Shown here piece by piece: positions 1 to 13,217 of a stretch of DNA of 64,000 nt (positions within the stretch are counted from its first letter, which is position 1; the number at the start of each line of letters is the position of its first letter). The notes beneath the pieces are model-generated. The model made no database searches. It was given only the letters and a program-made list of their open reading frames with translations, and was not told the origin of the DNA. Location of the stretch: assembly GCA_004154925.1 (NCBI GenBank), contig QJNS01000017.1, positions 186,001 through 250,000 of the forward strand. The letters are read 5' to 3'. Origin of the DNA: Monosporascus cannonballus. Taxonomy: Eukaryota; Ascomycota; Sordariomycetes; Xylariales. The translations under genes and the position numbers were made by a program.

Positions 1-3000
1 TACGTTAATAAATAAATTTAATTAATTCGTTATCGAAACTATAAACGTAATACTTATTTATGTAATTTTAATAATTTATAGACAAAATGTTAATTCGTAA
101 GTAATAAAATTATTACGAATCGATAACGGCATTATATGGCATTTAAAATTAGAATATTTAAGATCTGAAATAATTGCTTAGTTATAGTTTTATACAAAAA
201 GAATCCGCCTAAAGGGCTTTATAATAATCGAATATTAAGTATATAATAAACCGAAAATTAAAAGGCTAATACCCCGCAAGTCAAAAAAGGGAATATCCCG
301 ATTAGAATAAAAAATTATTATCGAGTTTATAAATTTTGAAAAAAACCTTAAAAATATAGATATATTATATTTGTTACCGATAAATATTTAAGTTTTACTT
401 GGAATATGTATTTTAAAAACCGAAAGAAAAATATATTAATTATAATATTTCGATATTTTTTTTAAAAAAGTTTAAAAAATCAAAATAAGGTTTTGTTTAT
501 ACGTAATCGAATACGATAATAAGATCTTAAATAATTATTAATTTCGAAATATATTTTAGTTACTTCCTTTTAATCTTAGACTTAAACCTTTAATATTATA
601 TATTTAGGCTTTAAACGGAGGTATAAAGCGTTTAAAGAATAAGATTAAAAAAAAACGATTATAATATAAAATGGCGTTAAGTTATTTTCGTTTTTAATCG
701 TATATATTTTTAAAACGGCAATATACTTATACAACCGCACCTTTAAATACGCATTTTTTAATAAAGGCTTTACGAAATTTATTATATTTATTTAACGTAT
801 AAAAACAATATTATAATATTTTATCAAAAACCTTAATAAATTTACTTCTGAATATACGGCTGTATGGCTTACGTTATAATAATTACTGCTATAAAGAAAA
901 ATAACACTTTTAAAAACTAAATTTTAAAACGTAAATCGGTTATTTCGTTAGTTATTAATTTATGAATATTTACGATATTTAAAACTTATTAATTAATAAG
1001 GTTATTATTATTCGATATATATAATTTAATAAAAAAGTTACTGTTTTAAGTAATATTAAAATCTAAAAAACGATTTTTTGTATATTATAGAAAAAAAGTT
1101 ACGAAAGTTATTTCGACAGATAAAAATACTTAATCAAAATGATAATTATTTAATTGATATATAAAAAGAAAATAGAAGTTTAAATGGAATAATTTAATTA
1201 TCGGCTAAATAAAAAAAATACTTTTAAAAAAATACCAACGAAAATACGTACAGAATAAGAAAAAATAAGCTTATTTATAAGGGATTAATTATTTTTATAT
1301 AATCGTTATATTCGAATTATTTCCGTTTTTTAAATTATTACCGCCATTAACGTTTATCCTGCTAATTATGATAATTATTACGCCGAGGAAAAAAAAATTA
1401 AAGTAGCCTTAAGTTTCCCTTATATTATTTAACCCAAAATAACGGTAAAAAACACAGGTACTCTACGAGTTATAAACGTAAACTTCCCGTATATTTCGTA
1501 TTAAGAAAATATTATCCAAAACGAGTATAATGTATAAGAAACCGTATTTAATATAAGATGTTTAATTTTCAATATAAATACGTACAATAACCGGCCGATA
1601 AGTTACAGAAATTTAAAAAAATTAATTACTTAAAATACGCCTAATTCTGATCGGAAAAGAAATAATACCTTAGTATATAAGAAAGTATTTAAGTTATAGG
1701 ACCGGATATATAGGCGTAATTTACCGTTACTGCCGCGAAGTCATACAAAGCTAGGTATAAATCCGTTAAAAAAGATATTCCGTAAAGCCGAAAACATTTA
1801 CTTATAAAACTATAAGGAAACACGATTTTAAAAAACCGTTACTTAATTTTCTGCTAAAAGGAAATAAGTTTTAAAATATATATATTTATAAGTTTAACAA
1901 ATATAATTAACTTTAAAAGTACAAAGCGTATTTTGTTATACGAAACAATTATTACGTAATTATTTTCATTAAAAAATTATTTTAAGTTTTTATTATTATT
2001 ACGACTAAATTCGATTTAAAATTTAAGTAATATAATGCTGTAAACGTTTTTGTAAATATCAATTTATTTTACGACATATATATAAAAACGCTTCCAGAAT
2101 ATCCGTAACGTAACAAAATTTCCTAATTAAAAAGGTATTATATAAATTAAGGGAATTGTCTTTGTTATAATAAAAGGATTTTATTAGAATATTTAAAAAA
2201 TTAGGATTTAACCCCGTTTTTTACGAACCTATTTATTTTATTCGTTAAGGGATACTTATTTTCTTTTCAGAAATAATATTATTATAGCATATCGCGATAA
2301 AAATCAAGATTTCGTTAATTAATTAATCCAACAAATATAAAAACGGTATGCCTTAATAAAAGGTAAACATTTATAGTAATTTTACGGTATCGAAATAATT
2401 AAAGATAAATTTAACAGGAAAATCTAATTATTTTAATCCGATTTCATAAATAAATTAATTAATTTAATTTTTAAAAAAACTTTAAATAATTTCTTAAAAA
2501 TACTTATAACTAGTATTAAGCTATTATCGAAATTTAATTTAGCTTATTTAAACTTTATTAATAAATATCCGAAAAAAGCTAGTTCTATTTTTTTTGTAAT
2601 AATTAATATACGACTTGATATATTTTTTGCGATATCCCGATTTTCCCGATTTAACTTAAACTTTAGCGATATATATTATAAGCTGCCGACCGAGTTATAT
2701 TATATTTAATCGGAACTAAAATTTTAACGTTATAGTTCGGAAATAAAGATTTATTAAATACTTAAAATAATATTTTTTTGCAAATAATACGATCGACCGA
2801 AAAGGTTTTTAAGTTTACGTTATGAAATTATTCGGAAAAGTAATAAAATAATGGGCGAATAAGCAAAACATAATAATTATTTTTATATTAAAAATAAAGT
2901 TATCATCCTTTACGTAAATTAAAAAACAACCTTATTTAATTTTCGATTAATTAAAAGATTACAAATTACCCTAGATATAGGATTATTAAATATATAATGT

Positions 3001-3242
3001 AATAAATAATAAATTATACGGCCTATTAATGCCGATATTACCTTATTAATAATAAAATTGCGGCATATAAATATATACCATTACTGGTTACGATAAACCG
3101 CAAAAAGAATTTAATCAAAATGAATTATATACTTACGAGCGATATGTTAATTAACGATTTAACGAAAACCTTATTACGCAAACCCTTTAAGTACTTTAAA
3201 AAGCAGCTAAAATTAATAGATATTACGGAAGCCTTCGATTAA
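1..3242 (+). pseudogene. RIP-degraded Ty1/Copia polyprotein, C-terminal part (RT-RNase H)
   Basis: Remnant of the pol polyprotein of a Ty1/Copia LTR retrotransposon, cut by the left edge of the window. The reverse transcriptase active-site segment is near 2268-2300; the expected Asp-Asp-Ile reads Asn-Asn-Ile, followed by AYRDKNQDFVN, so the catalytic aspartates are lost by G-to-A change. A segment matching the Copia TRPDIAFA-type motif (here IRLDIFFAISRFSRF) lies at about 2605-2655. The RNase H region at 2780-2880 keeps TIDRK, YVMKLFG and WANKQN. The C-terminal tail at 3129-3228 (SDML, LTK, FKKQL) is typical of fungal Copia ends. An in-frame TAA at 3240 closes it, though that stop may itself be mutational. 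Integrase is presumably in the first 1.5 kb, but I could not place its motifs. The many internal stops show it is dead. Confidence 0.85.
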
Positions 3243-3386
3243 CAAAAGAAGGTTCTGCGAAAAATTTCAAAGAAGAAATTAATTAATGAAAAAGATTTAA
3301 TCGCCGGAAAAAAATAAAATAAAGAGCTGTAATTCTAAGAATTATAACAATTAATACTGTAAATACTTTAAGGTGTTAAGGGGGTA

Positions 3387-3549
3387 TATCAGCTAGCAAG
3401 GGGTGCTTTAGTACCCCATATATAGAAGATTCCCTTTGATCGGAACATATATGTTCCGGGACTAGATCACCTTAAAGTGCAGTGTGCGTTCTAGAGCACC
3501 TGCAACTAGTTATCAATAGACATATAACTGATGTCCCTTATATCTGACA
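3387..3549 (-). mobile_element. Short hairpin-ended element, copy 1 of 4
   Basis: A 163-bp non-coding unit repeated at 40,075, 40,652 and 45,831. Read on the minus strand it starts TGTCAGATAT and ends in a 7-bp-stem hairpin (GGGGTACTAAAGCACCCC) followed by TTGCTAGCTGA. The terminal TGTCAG/CTGACA pair is inverted; the plus-strand left terminus has mutated to TATCAG. A perfect 16-bp palindrome, GGAACATATATGTTCC, lies inside at about 3436-3451. It has clearly higher GC than its surroundings, so it arrived after, or escaped, the main mutation wave. No target duplication could be recognised. It could be a MITE-like element or a Helitron-type end. Confidence 0.6.
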
Positions 3550-5664
3550 ATCCTTTATTATTTTTTTAATTTTTTTACCAGGTTTAATAACATCGTTTAA
3601 ATATTACCTAATTCTCGATTATACTACAGCTTTAATAAAAATACCTGGAATATATTATGAATGCGTTAATATTTAATAAAAAAAATTATTTTTATATTTA
3701 AAAACTTATTCATTGCTTAATCGCAACCGGGATATAAATAATATAAATTCTTTATTTTTAGACTTAAAGGTTTTGGTCGATAAATTTACTTATTACCTTA
3801 ATTAAAATTTTATAGGCGTATAGTATTAATCATAATACCTTTTAGGCTGTTAATATGTTTTTCTAATATTCGTATATTATTCGACGAATAGCCGTTATTT
3901 TTTCAAAATATTTCTTAATTCCTTATATTTACTTTTTAAATTATTATATAAGGTATTTTATTACTATTAAACAGTTTCTATATAAGACTTTAAATAGAAA
4001 ATGGCCGATAAATACATTTCGTGTATTATTATATACGAATTCTATATTTATAATAACTTTATTCAAATATTTTAATATTTAGCAACGGAATTACGAAAAT
4101 AATATTTTAAGATTTGATAAATACGTTATATTTGTTTATCGGTTTACGGATGGTGAATGATTAATATTTGCCGTTTTAGTTTTAGCTTTTTATAAAATTT
4201 CGCTTAGATTTATTTTGTTAATAATTTATTTTTATCGTTAATAATTCCGATTAGTATACCGAATTTGCATTGGATCTTATCGTAAAGCAATTAGATAAGT
4301 TCGGCTGTAATTAAGATTTTAACCGTAAGGATAAGTAGTTTTAATTTCGTAAAGCGATTGACGATTACCAGAATTATGTCGTATTTTAGCCCGTTTAAAC
4401 TTAGGCTTTTAGAAAGCCCTATAATTAAATCTAACGAGATTTCTTAGAAAAATTGCTTAAGTAACGACAAGAGCTGTAATTGTCCGTATGGCTTATAGCG
4501 TAATTTTATCGTACCTTAATAATTCGAATATTATTTGATATATTTTCGTAAAGCGCTTTATAACGAAATTACAAATTTATGTTGATAATTTAAAACTTTA
4601 TTTAGGTTCAAGAAATATCTTTTTTTATTCCGGCTTAATATCCAATTATTTATATTAGTTCCATAATATTTAGGTTTTTAGTTTGCAGTTTTCGAACCTG
4701 ATTATAAAATTATCGGGAAATTTTCGGCTATAATACCATTTTCTTTTTGGCTAATCTTTTCGCTAAAGAACGTAAAACGCATTTGTTATAAATAATAATT
4801 TTAATATTAAGTTTGTCCTTCTTAAATCTTTCGGAATCCGATCGTAATACGGTTATAATTTGTAATTACCGTTTTTAATTACTAATCGCATTATTCTTGC
4901 GATTCGCGTTTATATTATTATTTATAAGTAATAAGTTCGGGAAATATATAATTTCTTATTTTCCTTTTTTAAAACCTTTTTGCCATTATATAACAACGGT
5001 TTTCCGCTTTTTTATTGAAATAGTAGTTTCTTAATTTTTCGCCATTAAAAATATATTTAAGAATTTTATAATAAACGAATTTTGCGTTATTTTTATAAGG
5101 TCTTCTTACCCCCTTATAATACATTAAATTGTGTTATATATTTACGATCGTTTTTCGTACGTTTTTCAGCATATTATTTATAAATTCGAATTTCTTAGAT
5201 AATGTAAGAAATACGTTTTTATACGTAATTTCTCGTAATATATATTCTGGGCGTTTAAATAATTTATTTACCAGATTAACGGCGTCCGGTCGATATTAAA
5301 GTTTAAAATCAAATTACGCAAAACGGTAAACTTATCGAGCTAATTTTCTCTTAAAGTTACGCGCCGGCACTTTTATTATGTCCTTTAGCACTATGTAATC
5401 GATAAGTATTAAAAATATTTTTCCGTACCTTTAAAGTATTACCGCTAATATTCCAGGCGTTTTATAATCGTTAATAATTTTTATTACCTTTTAACGTATC
5501 GTTTTTCGATAGAATTTTGTTTTCGCGATTAATATATAACTAGGTATTAATATTTTTTCGTATATTTATGAAAATATCCTTAATATAACTTTTATTAAAA
5601 GGTTTATTTTAGTCCTAGTATTTTTGGCGTTATCTTACTATCGGAAATGATCGCCGATTAAAAA

Positions 5665-5935
5665 ATATTGAATTAGGGATAGGGCTAATCTAGGTGTATA
5701 GGATACAGAACATCTTTATCAGGACTTGGGAGTAGAAATTGTCTGGCGTCTATTTTGCTATGGGAAACTGCATATAAAAATTGACAGGTCAACATTTTAT
5801 AGACAGCCGCCGACCCACTTGGAAATGCTAGAACCTTCGACAACAAACATCGTCGATGCCTAACAGCTAGCTATCATCTTACAGCCTGGCAACCCAACAC
5901 CAACTCCACTTCAATATCTTTTAAGCTTCGAAACG
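5665..5935. mobile_element. Insertion of ordinary base composition inside the Gypsy RNase H region
   Basis: About 270 bp of near-normal GC content interrupts the minus-strand Gypsy frame. The reading frame up to AKKAFRSLK ends at about 5935. RNase H-like sequence resumes only below about 5660, so the segment that should carry the first RNase H motifs is missing or displaced. No long open frame, clear terminal repeat or second copy was found in the window. A solo LTR or small non-autonomous element is the likeliest explanation; the ends are approximate. Confidence 0.4.
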
Positions 5936-6238
5936 CCTTTTTAGCCTTTTCGAGCTACCGAAATTCTGCTATTTTACCTTTGCCTTATGCTTCTTTTAAA
6001 AGCGTAATAATAAATTCGATAATACGCGAATAATAAGGGATAAATTTCCGATAAAAGTTCGCAAATCTTGAAAATGCTTAAATATCATAAATTAATTCTG
6101 GTTTTGGCTATATTTCGATAGTATCGACTCGTCGGCGATCTATCTCTAAACCGTTAGTATTAATTATAAATCCTAAGAACTTTATTTTTTTAACACAAAT
6201 TCGCATTGAAACGTTTTGGCAAATAATTAATACTTGTA

Positions 6239-6366
6239 ATGTAGCTGAAGGCTTGTTGCATGCGCTTTTATAAGGTGGATTTGAGTGTTCAAATCCCAAT
6301 TGGGGTTTGGAATTGTTGATCTTTTAGTCTTGTAGTTTGCGTCGCACCTTCGCTTATCTCACAATA
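6239..6366 (+). repeat. tRNA-like short repeat (SINE candidate), copy 1
   Basis: About 120 bp of higher-GC sequence splits the Gypsy RT between YLNNI and FLGFI. It contains TAGCTGAAGGC, close to a polymerase III A box, and about 40 bp on GTTCAAATC, a perfect match to the B-box consensus GWTCRANNC. These are followed by the palindrome CCCAATTGGG. The same arrangement recurs at 12,735-12,826, sharing CTTATAAGGTGG, the B-box-like word and the downstream GATCTTTT-GTATTGTGG-type sequence. A tRNA-derived SINE is the best reading. It is not an intact tRNA gene, since I could not fold a full cloverleaf. Confidence 0.45.
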
Positions 6367-8948
6367 TTATAATAACCGTTTTCAAATTAACTAAAAATAC
6401 TTCTAATACTTCTTTTCGTTATCCGAATAAATAATTATATTATTTAGATATATTACGTATATATAATTAATTAATATAATTAATACCTTGTATATTTACG
6501 CCTAAAACGTAATCGGCACGTTCATAAAGCCAAACAATATAACCGTATATTAAAATTGCCCGTATTGCGTTCGAAAAACTGTTTTCTATTAATCACCTTT
6601 GTTAATTTTAATACGGTAATAAAGATTCTTAAAATTAATTTTCGAAAATATCTTAATTAATCCTAGGCGATTTATCATTTTTGAAATTAAAGGTAAAAGA
6701 TATCAGTTTTTTATTATTACTCGATTAACCCCTTATAATCGACGTATAGTCGAAGATTACCGTCTTTTTTGGGCACAAATAATACTGGTACCTTTACGTC
6801 CGTTTTCGAATAACGTATTCGGCCTATTTTTAGGTTTTTTTCGGATATATTTTTCGAATATCTTTTTTGGGCTTTCGAAATAGGGTAAATTAGACCGAAT
6901 AAGGCCGATTTCTCTGGGATCAGGTTTATCGCACATTTTGCCTCTAATAACTAAAATATCTTTTTTACTGCTTTTTAGAAATATATTTGCTGGAAATTCT
7001 TTAAGTATATAAGGAAATCGGTTTTTTTCTATTTTTGTTATTTTCCAAATTCCGAGAGATTTAATTTTTCGATTAAGCTTGTCAAATTAACGGTATAAAT
7101 TCGCTTATCGAAAAACGCTAGATTAATAATTTTTGTTTATTAACCTTTTATAATAATCTGTATAACTATTAACATATAACTATATTTAAAAAATCTTTAA
7201 TTTATTTATTCCGAGTTTGAATAATAAAAAATAGGGCGTTTTCCGATTACGGCAGATTATAATATAAATTTGCTAAAATTTTCATTCGTTTCTATTAATA
7301 TTTATTACACTAATAAAAATTTCGTAAGCTTTATAGTATTTGATATACGCACCGTTAACGCCGATAAGGCCTAGAATATCTACGAAAACTAGTTGGAAAT
7401 TAAGTTTTCTCGTTAACCTTTTGCTTATAGTATTTATTTGTATTTCAATATCTATATTAATTTATTTTATTATATCTCCCGTCTTTTCTTTTAAATAAAT
7501 ACCTTTTTTTTAAAAAAAAGCGGCTTTATTCCGACCGTCCTGCAGTTATCAGCCGAAATAAACTGGACGTATACGCTTATTCCCGCTTCTTTTTTGGGTT
7601 AACGTCTAGGGACTAGTCTGATTTATCGTCATATACTATGACGTTCTATACAGTTTTCGGAGGCCGATTTCCGTATGGTCGGGATAGCAGGGTTTTTATA
7701 TTTTTTTTAAGTTTGTAATCCATATTTTTATAACTTAGTTTCCTATAATTATAATAGCTGAATAGGCTAAAAATAAAACTTACAGATATTCAGTTATATA
7801 AATTTATATTAATCGGAATGAAATCGGGGATTATTTATTTTTCGAATATACAAATGCCTACTGTCTTTATTATTTTTACGCGGCGCCTTTAATTTACTTT
7901 GGAGATTCTTTTTTCCGAAAACGTTAAAATAGGATTATTTATTTTTATTAGTACTTCTGCCGGAAAATAATCGGGTTTTTTTTGCTTTTTTCTAAATATC
8001 CTAATAACGTTTTACCTTATTTGTTACGTTATTAACTTATTCTAGTTTAACGCTTTTTCGTATTAAGGTATTTCGTAACCTTAATATTAATTTGCAAAAA
8101 TTATTAAAAATAAAAGCTTTATTATTTTTATTGTTTTCCGAGTTAAAGCCGTTTGTAAATTTTATTTTATAAACTAAAATGCTTTATTTAACGTAAAAAT
8201 CCAAGAACGATTAATTGAATTGCTGTCGTAATTCCATAAATTGTTTATTTTTAGTTTTTTTTCGTAGTTCAAGTAGTTAAACATAATGCGGTATAATTAT
8301 TAAACGTTTGTAATAAAACCATCCATATAGCTTAGGGACTATTAAATATAAATAAAGGCATTTCGCCTTGGCTTTTCGACGTAAGCTTTCGTAACAGCTT
8401 TTATTTATTTTTTTTCTTTAATTAATACGCGTTTAGAAAGTTTCGGGTAATTATAATGCGGTATTTATTTTTGTCCTTGGGCTTTTGCGATAATATCGTA
8501 ATTAATTTATAAAACTTTGTTTTTTTTACCTGTATTATTTTATATTATTCGACGAATTATCGAAATAATTCCTAATGTTATTTATTTTATTACCAGATAA
8601 TTTCCAAAATCTGGTTATTACTAAAACGGTTAATCCTTTTTTATTTTGAATTTCGAGACTCGGTTGTTATATTACGTCCGTTTTCCGACCGTTTAGTAAA
8701 CGGTTATCGGGATATATCCTTATTATATATGTAAGGTAATTCGGGATCTCGGAGACCATGGTCCTTTATCCGTTAAAACTCCGTTATAAGCTTTTTCGCC
8801 TATTTTTGTACCGTAATCGATTAGTCGTTAATTTGGTTCCGATCGGCTGTTTTTTCGACTAGTAACTTGGGTTCGTTTGTAGTCGGCGAACTTTGCTTTT
8901 GGTAATTGTTACGTTACCTTTTATAGTAAGAATGGAAAAATAATAAGA

Positions 8949-9140
8949 TAATGAATAGTTATAAGCTGGGATAAAGTGATCTCCGACCAGTCGTAAAGCA
9001 GATTCTAAGAAGTAAGTGTATTAAGTTATTTCTATTTGGCATTTCTCATTAGATGCTAGATGGTGGATTTATATTAGTAAGTAAGTCGGTGGCTGATCGG
9101 TAGCTGGTCGGCTAGCAGCCTTATCTTTATAGGGGCTATA
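8949..9140. repeat. LTR-like repeat next to Gypsy element 2
   Basis: Moderately preserved sequence at the 5' side (in the minus sense) of the Gypsy body. The stretch around CAGATTCTAAGAAGTAAGTG recurs at 60,580-60,713, where GTAGATTCTAAGAAGTGAGTG and TAGATGCTAGAT-like words appear in the same order. The end, GGGGCTATATTC, recurs at 62,325-62,340 as GGAGCTATATTC. Its position suggests the LTR of element 2. The matching LTR on the left was not found. Confidence 0.5.
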
Positions 9141-12100
9141 TTCTTATATTAACAAATGTTATAAGTTTAAATAAATTTATATCACCATTAATTTTATATA
9201 TATATATACATTGTTAATAATATTTATTATCTATATTTTTATATTTTATAAATAAAGATTAAATGAAGAAATTTTAATTATATAAATTTTATATTACGTA
9301 TATTTTAATATTTGTTTCGATATCGGATATTTTAATATATATATATGCTTATTTTTAAAAAGCTATTAATGGAAAACGTATAAAGCTATGCGATTAAATC
9401 TAATTCCTATTTATTTATTGTTTATTGCATAATTTTCGTGCTTATATTAAATAATGCTATAAAACTTTAAATAATTATACACGTAATATGATTTATTAAC
9501 TTCTTAATATTAATAAATTTAATATATTATATCTTTATAAAAACTATTGATAACCAGCACATAATTATATATAATCATATTTGTATTTTAAATGTTTATA
9601 TAAGTAATGTTTCAATTAATAAATCTATTTTACAGATATTATTCGTTATATTTAACGTTTTTAAAAAAAATACGTTTATATAGAAATATATTTATATATT
9701 ACAACAATAATGATTATTATAAAATATAACTTAATTAGTAATTATTTTACAAATTTTTTAATGCAATAAATATTATTTAATAAGCAAATTTCATTTTCGA
9801 AACAATTTATACATAGTTATAAAATAGCTTTAGTAAATATACAAATTTGAATGTTATAAAATCCTTCTTTTTGAACTATTATATTTATGTACTTATATAA
9901 TTTATTTTATAAAGGAATATTGTAAACAATATTAATTTAGATTTTTACTTTTCAATTTATTAATGGTCAAAATATATTAATATACGTAAAGCTTTGTAAA
10001 TCTTGGATATAAAATTTGAAACATTATTATTTTTAATAATAATATTATTAATTCAAGATATATACACAGGAACTAAAATAGGAAATTTGTGAATTAATAA
10101 TTAACAATTTATATTAATGTATTTATAATTATTATAGAATTAAATCTAGAATATAATAAAGAAATATATGTATTTAATATTATAAAAACGTCGATAAATG
10201 TCTAACTAACTAACTAACTAACGAAATAAATAAATAAATAAATAAATAAATACTTCTATTTAAAACCAGAGATTTATCCATATATATAAACTCTAATTTA
10301 TTAAGTTTAACAAGAAAGATATTTTTTAATATAACGAATTAGTAAAGTTTAAATTGAAAATACTTCATGTAATTTTCAATTCTAAATAAATATTAATAAT
10401 ATATTTATAATTATACTTAAATGTTAATAAAATACTTATACAAATTTATTCTGTCCAATTTGAAAGTGTTACAAAATCAAAAATATAATAAATATATATT
10501 ATAAAACGTATAACCTTTTAAAAATAGACTGATATTAAAAATTAAATTAAATCTGGTTTACAATAAACCTTTCAAATATAAATTTAGATAAATCAACTCT
10601 TATATTCTAGGTATTATATTGTTGTTTTATATATATTAAAACCACAGTTGTAATTTTTAATAAAGTATATAAATTAATATTAAAATAATGCCAAATATTA
10701 TTCGAATAGGTTTAAATTATAGTAATAACAATGTGAAAAAGAATATTATATTTAATAATAAATACCTTTGAAGTTTAGCTTTAAGATTTATTGTTAACGT
10801 TTGCTACCCAAAGCTTAACTTTTTAACACTGTCAAACCTTAAAGCCAGCGAATTTAAAATATATTATAATTAAATTTTATATAATAATTGTTCGGCGTTT
10901 AAATAAGGCTTTATAGGACTAAGGTGTAATTTAGCTTAATTATTAAATTACAAATCACTTATCGTACAAATTATATTATATATTATTAGTCTTTAAATAT
11001 AAGGTTATGTAAAAAGCTTCGCATGAATTTAAATTTATTAAATATATTTAATTATAATAATATAGAAAAATAATTCTCACTTAAATATAACGTTTTAAAG
11101 AATTATATTTAATGTTGTCAATATTATCTAATATTATGTATAATTTTACTTTTTATATCTAATTATATTGTTAGATTATAATAGTAATAATCTTTTTTAA
11201 AAGCTTCAGTATAAAATATCTTAACCGAAATAAAAGTTTAAATACGCAAACATATATGATTTAAAAATAGGTCTTTTGATAGTTTTATTTATTAAGCATA
11301 ATTAAAATTTTAAACATTAATACAGCTAACGTTATTTATACAGGTTGAATATAAACATAAAATATAGGGCCGAAAAGGTCTATTTTTAATATTTAATAAT
11401 TTAAATATATTTGGAATATACAAGGAAATAGCTTAATCACGTATTACTTTGTATTAGTAATTAAACTTTATATAAAAGTTTTAAATAATAAAATAAAATA
11501 GAATTTTAAAAATTTATTTAAAATACATTTAACAATAATTTTGAGTTATTTCATGTTTATATTAAATATCATCTATTTAACTAATAATAAATAAATCATA
11601 TTATATATAAGACATAATTATAATATTACATAAAATATATAATTTAATAAAAATAAAAACTAAAATAGTATTCTATATATATTTAAATAAATCCAGAGTA
11701 TTTTGATATAAAATATCATAAAACTTATATAATTGTCTTTTTAATATTTCTACTTAATAATTAAACAAATAATTATATTAGATTAATGTAATATTTTTTA
11801 AAAAGTATCTATAATATGTATATGCATTTTTGAAATTACGTATTGAAGTCCCAAATATTAATATAAACGTTGTTATAAATTGGTATAAAATATAGTTAAA
11901 TTTAAGCTCTATTTTTCAATATAAAATAAAAGTATAAAAGATTATTATGCGAAATAATTAATATGATAAATATTATATTTAATATTTTTAAACTGGATAA
12001 TTATTTTAAAGTTTTTATAATGAATCGATTAATATTCTAACATTATTTATTCGTAATTAACCGTTTTCGAACAGTTAAAAACTATTTTATCAAAATAGAA

Positions 12101-12734
12101 TATTAAGAAAATTTAACACTACTAGTTATATTATAATAATTTAAATATTAACAGATTTTGTAATTAATACGTTAACGGTTATCAATATACAAATATAATT
12201 AGAAATCGAATTGAAAACTGCGGAAATTATATATATAAACAGAGACTTAACATTAAAAATAAAGAAAATAATACCAAATTAATATTTTCGATTTTAACGA
12301 AAATATCCGTATAATCTTAAATTAGTTTTCGATACTAAAGGTTATGTTTTAGAGAGATATAAAAGACATTAAATAAAAAATAAAACTTTAACAAGAATAG
12401 CGAAGATATTTTTTAATTAATACGTAATAACGAAATACGGAATTAACATTTCGTTAGCGCTAGTTGTTTTTATATTTTCGTATATTTTCAAAACACCTTA
12501 AATATATCGTAAAATAAATTCGCCAATATTGTCTACATACTATCAAAAGTACGATGAAAAGTTAAAATTATAATGAAAACCTACTAATAAAAATAACTTT
12601 CGAAGTATTTTATAAAGAACGGCTTTTTTAAAACAAAAACATTTGCTTTCGAGCTAAACAATATAATCATAACAAATGTTTTATAGCTATAGCAGATCGG
12701 ATAATAAATATTTTAAAGATACTTGATTAATGTG
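9141..12734. other. AT-rich stretch with no gene
   Basis: About 3.6 kb of very AT-rich sequence with no reading frame above background and no recognisable transposon motif. It contains only simple repeats and long A/T runs. It is probably old transposon DNA mutated beyond recognition. Confidence 0.6.
10202..10252. repeat. Adjacent CTAA and AAAT microsatellites
   Basis: Five perfect copies of CTAA (10,202-10,221) run directly into about seven copies of AAAT (10,224-10,251), separated by a short junction. Read directly from the sequence. Confidence 0.9.
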
Positions 12735-12826
12735 ATAATATGCACAGCTAGTTCTTATAAGGTGGATTAGGGTGTCCAAACCCCAATAGGAGGTTGAAAT
12801 TGCTGATCTTTTGGTATTGTGGTTAG
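12735..12826 (+). repeat. tRNA-like short repeat, copy 2, interrupted by the Gypsy LTR
   Basis: Shares with the copy at 6,239 the words CTTATAAGGTGG, GTCCAAACC (B-box-like), CCCCAAT, and GCTGATCTTTTGGTATTGTGG. The copy stops abruptly at GTTAG, exactly where the LTR beginning TGTGACGG starts at 12,827. In copy 1 the sequence continues instead into GCGTCGCACC. The LTR element therefore appears to have inserted into this repeat. Confidence 0.5.
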
Positions 12827-13217
12827 TGTGACGGCTAGGCGGTTTAACCAACTATTAAACCTTAGTCGTACGGGTTTATGTTAGCAGGAGTATCGTGGGA
12901 TTTTAAACAATAAATATAGTAATATATTACGTCTCGTAATATTAACAGTGCCACAATTATATTATAAACGATTAATATTAATATGTATTACAAACTAATA
13001 CTATTTAAACTATAATAACGAACGTACTTATATATTAATTCCTTTTCTTATTATTCGTACTTGCTTAATAAAACTTTATTAAACCGTTATTTAATGATAT
13101 TTAATAATGCTTAATTGCGATTCGATAAGTATTAATTTCGGGATTTAGGTTAACGTAACCTTTTATGATTTTGGCCCGACCGTTTTTATAGGCCTATCTT
13201 AGCTGGGTCGTAATACA
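12827..13217 (-). repeat. LTR of Gypsy element 1 (left; 3' LTR in the coding sense)
   Basis: A 391-bp long terminal repeat beginning TGTGACGGCTAGGCGG and ending GGGTCGTAATACA, so it has the TG...CA ends of LTRs. It pairs with 19,301-19,691 over its full length, differing mostly by transitions. Related LTR ends occur at 31,746, 38,013, 39,341 (inverted), 45,904, 55,530 and 62,882. It keeps more G and C than its partner, which is unusual for RIP acting on both copies. Confidence 0.85.

Larger units (their letters stand above)
3560..8930 (-). pseudogene. RIP-degraded Ty3/Gypsy retrotransposon body (element 2)
   Basis: Minus-strand Gypsy pol remnant in the order RT, RNase H, integrase from high to low coordinates. 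RT: KKDGNLRLYVDYKGLN at about 6774-6724 matches the conserved VDYR-LN segment. The catalytic YLDDI reads YLNNI, followed by IIYSDNEKK, at about 6465-6410. After an insertion, KIKFLGFI is found at about 6192-6150. FANFYRKFIPYYSRI at about 6080-6020 is the RT/RNase H connector. A separate insertion interrupts the start of RNase H. Integrase: KPYGQLQLL near 4495, DLIIGL and YDIILVIVNRFTKL near 4420-4340, GIINDK (normally a D in SDRG) near 4250, and HHPxTDKQ near 4165-4140. Gag should lie at 7.9-8.9 kb but is not readable. The element is non-functional through stops and lost catalytic Asp residues. Confidence 0.85.

Noticed and set aside
12796..12826. Intact tRNA gene (GGTATTGTGGTTAG resembles a D-arm)
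   Set aside because: No acceptor stem, anticodon arm or T-arm could be completed downstream, because the LTR begins at once; it is listed only as a tRNA-like repeat.
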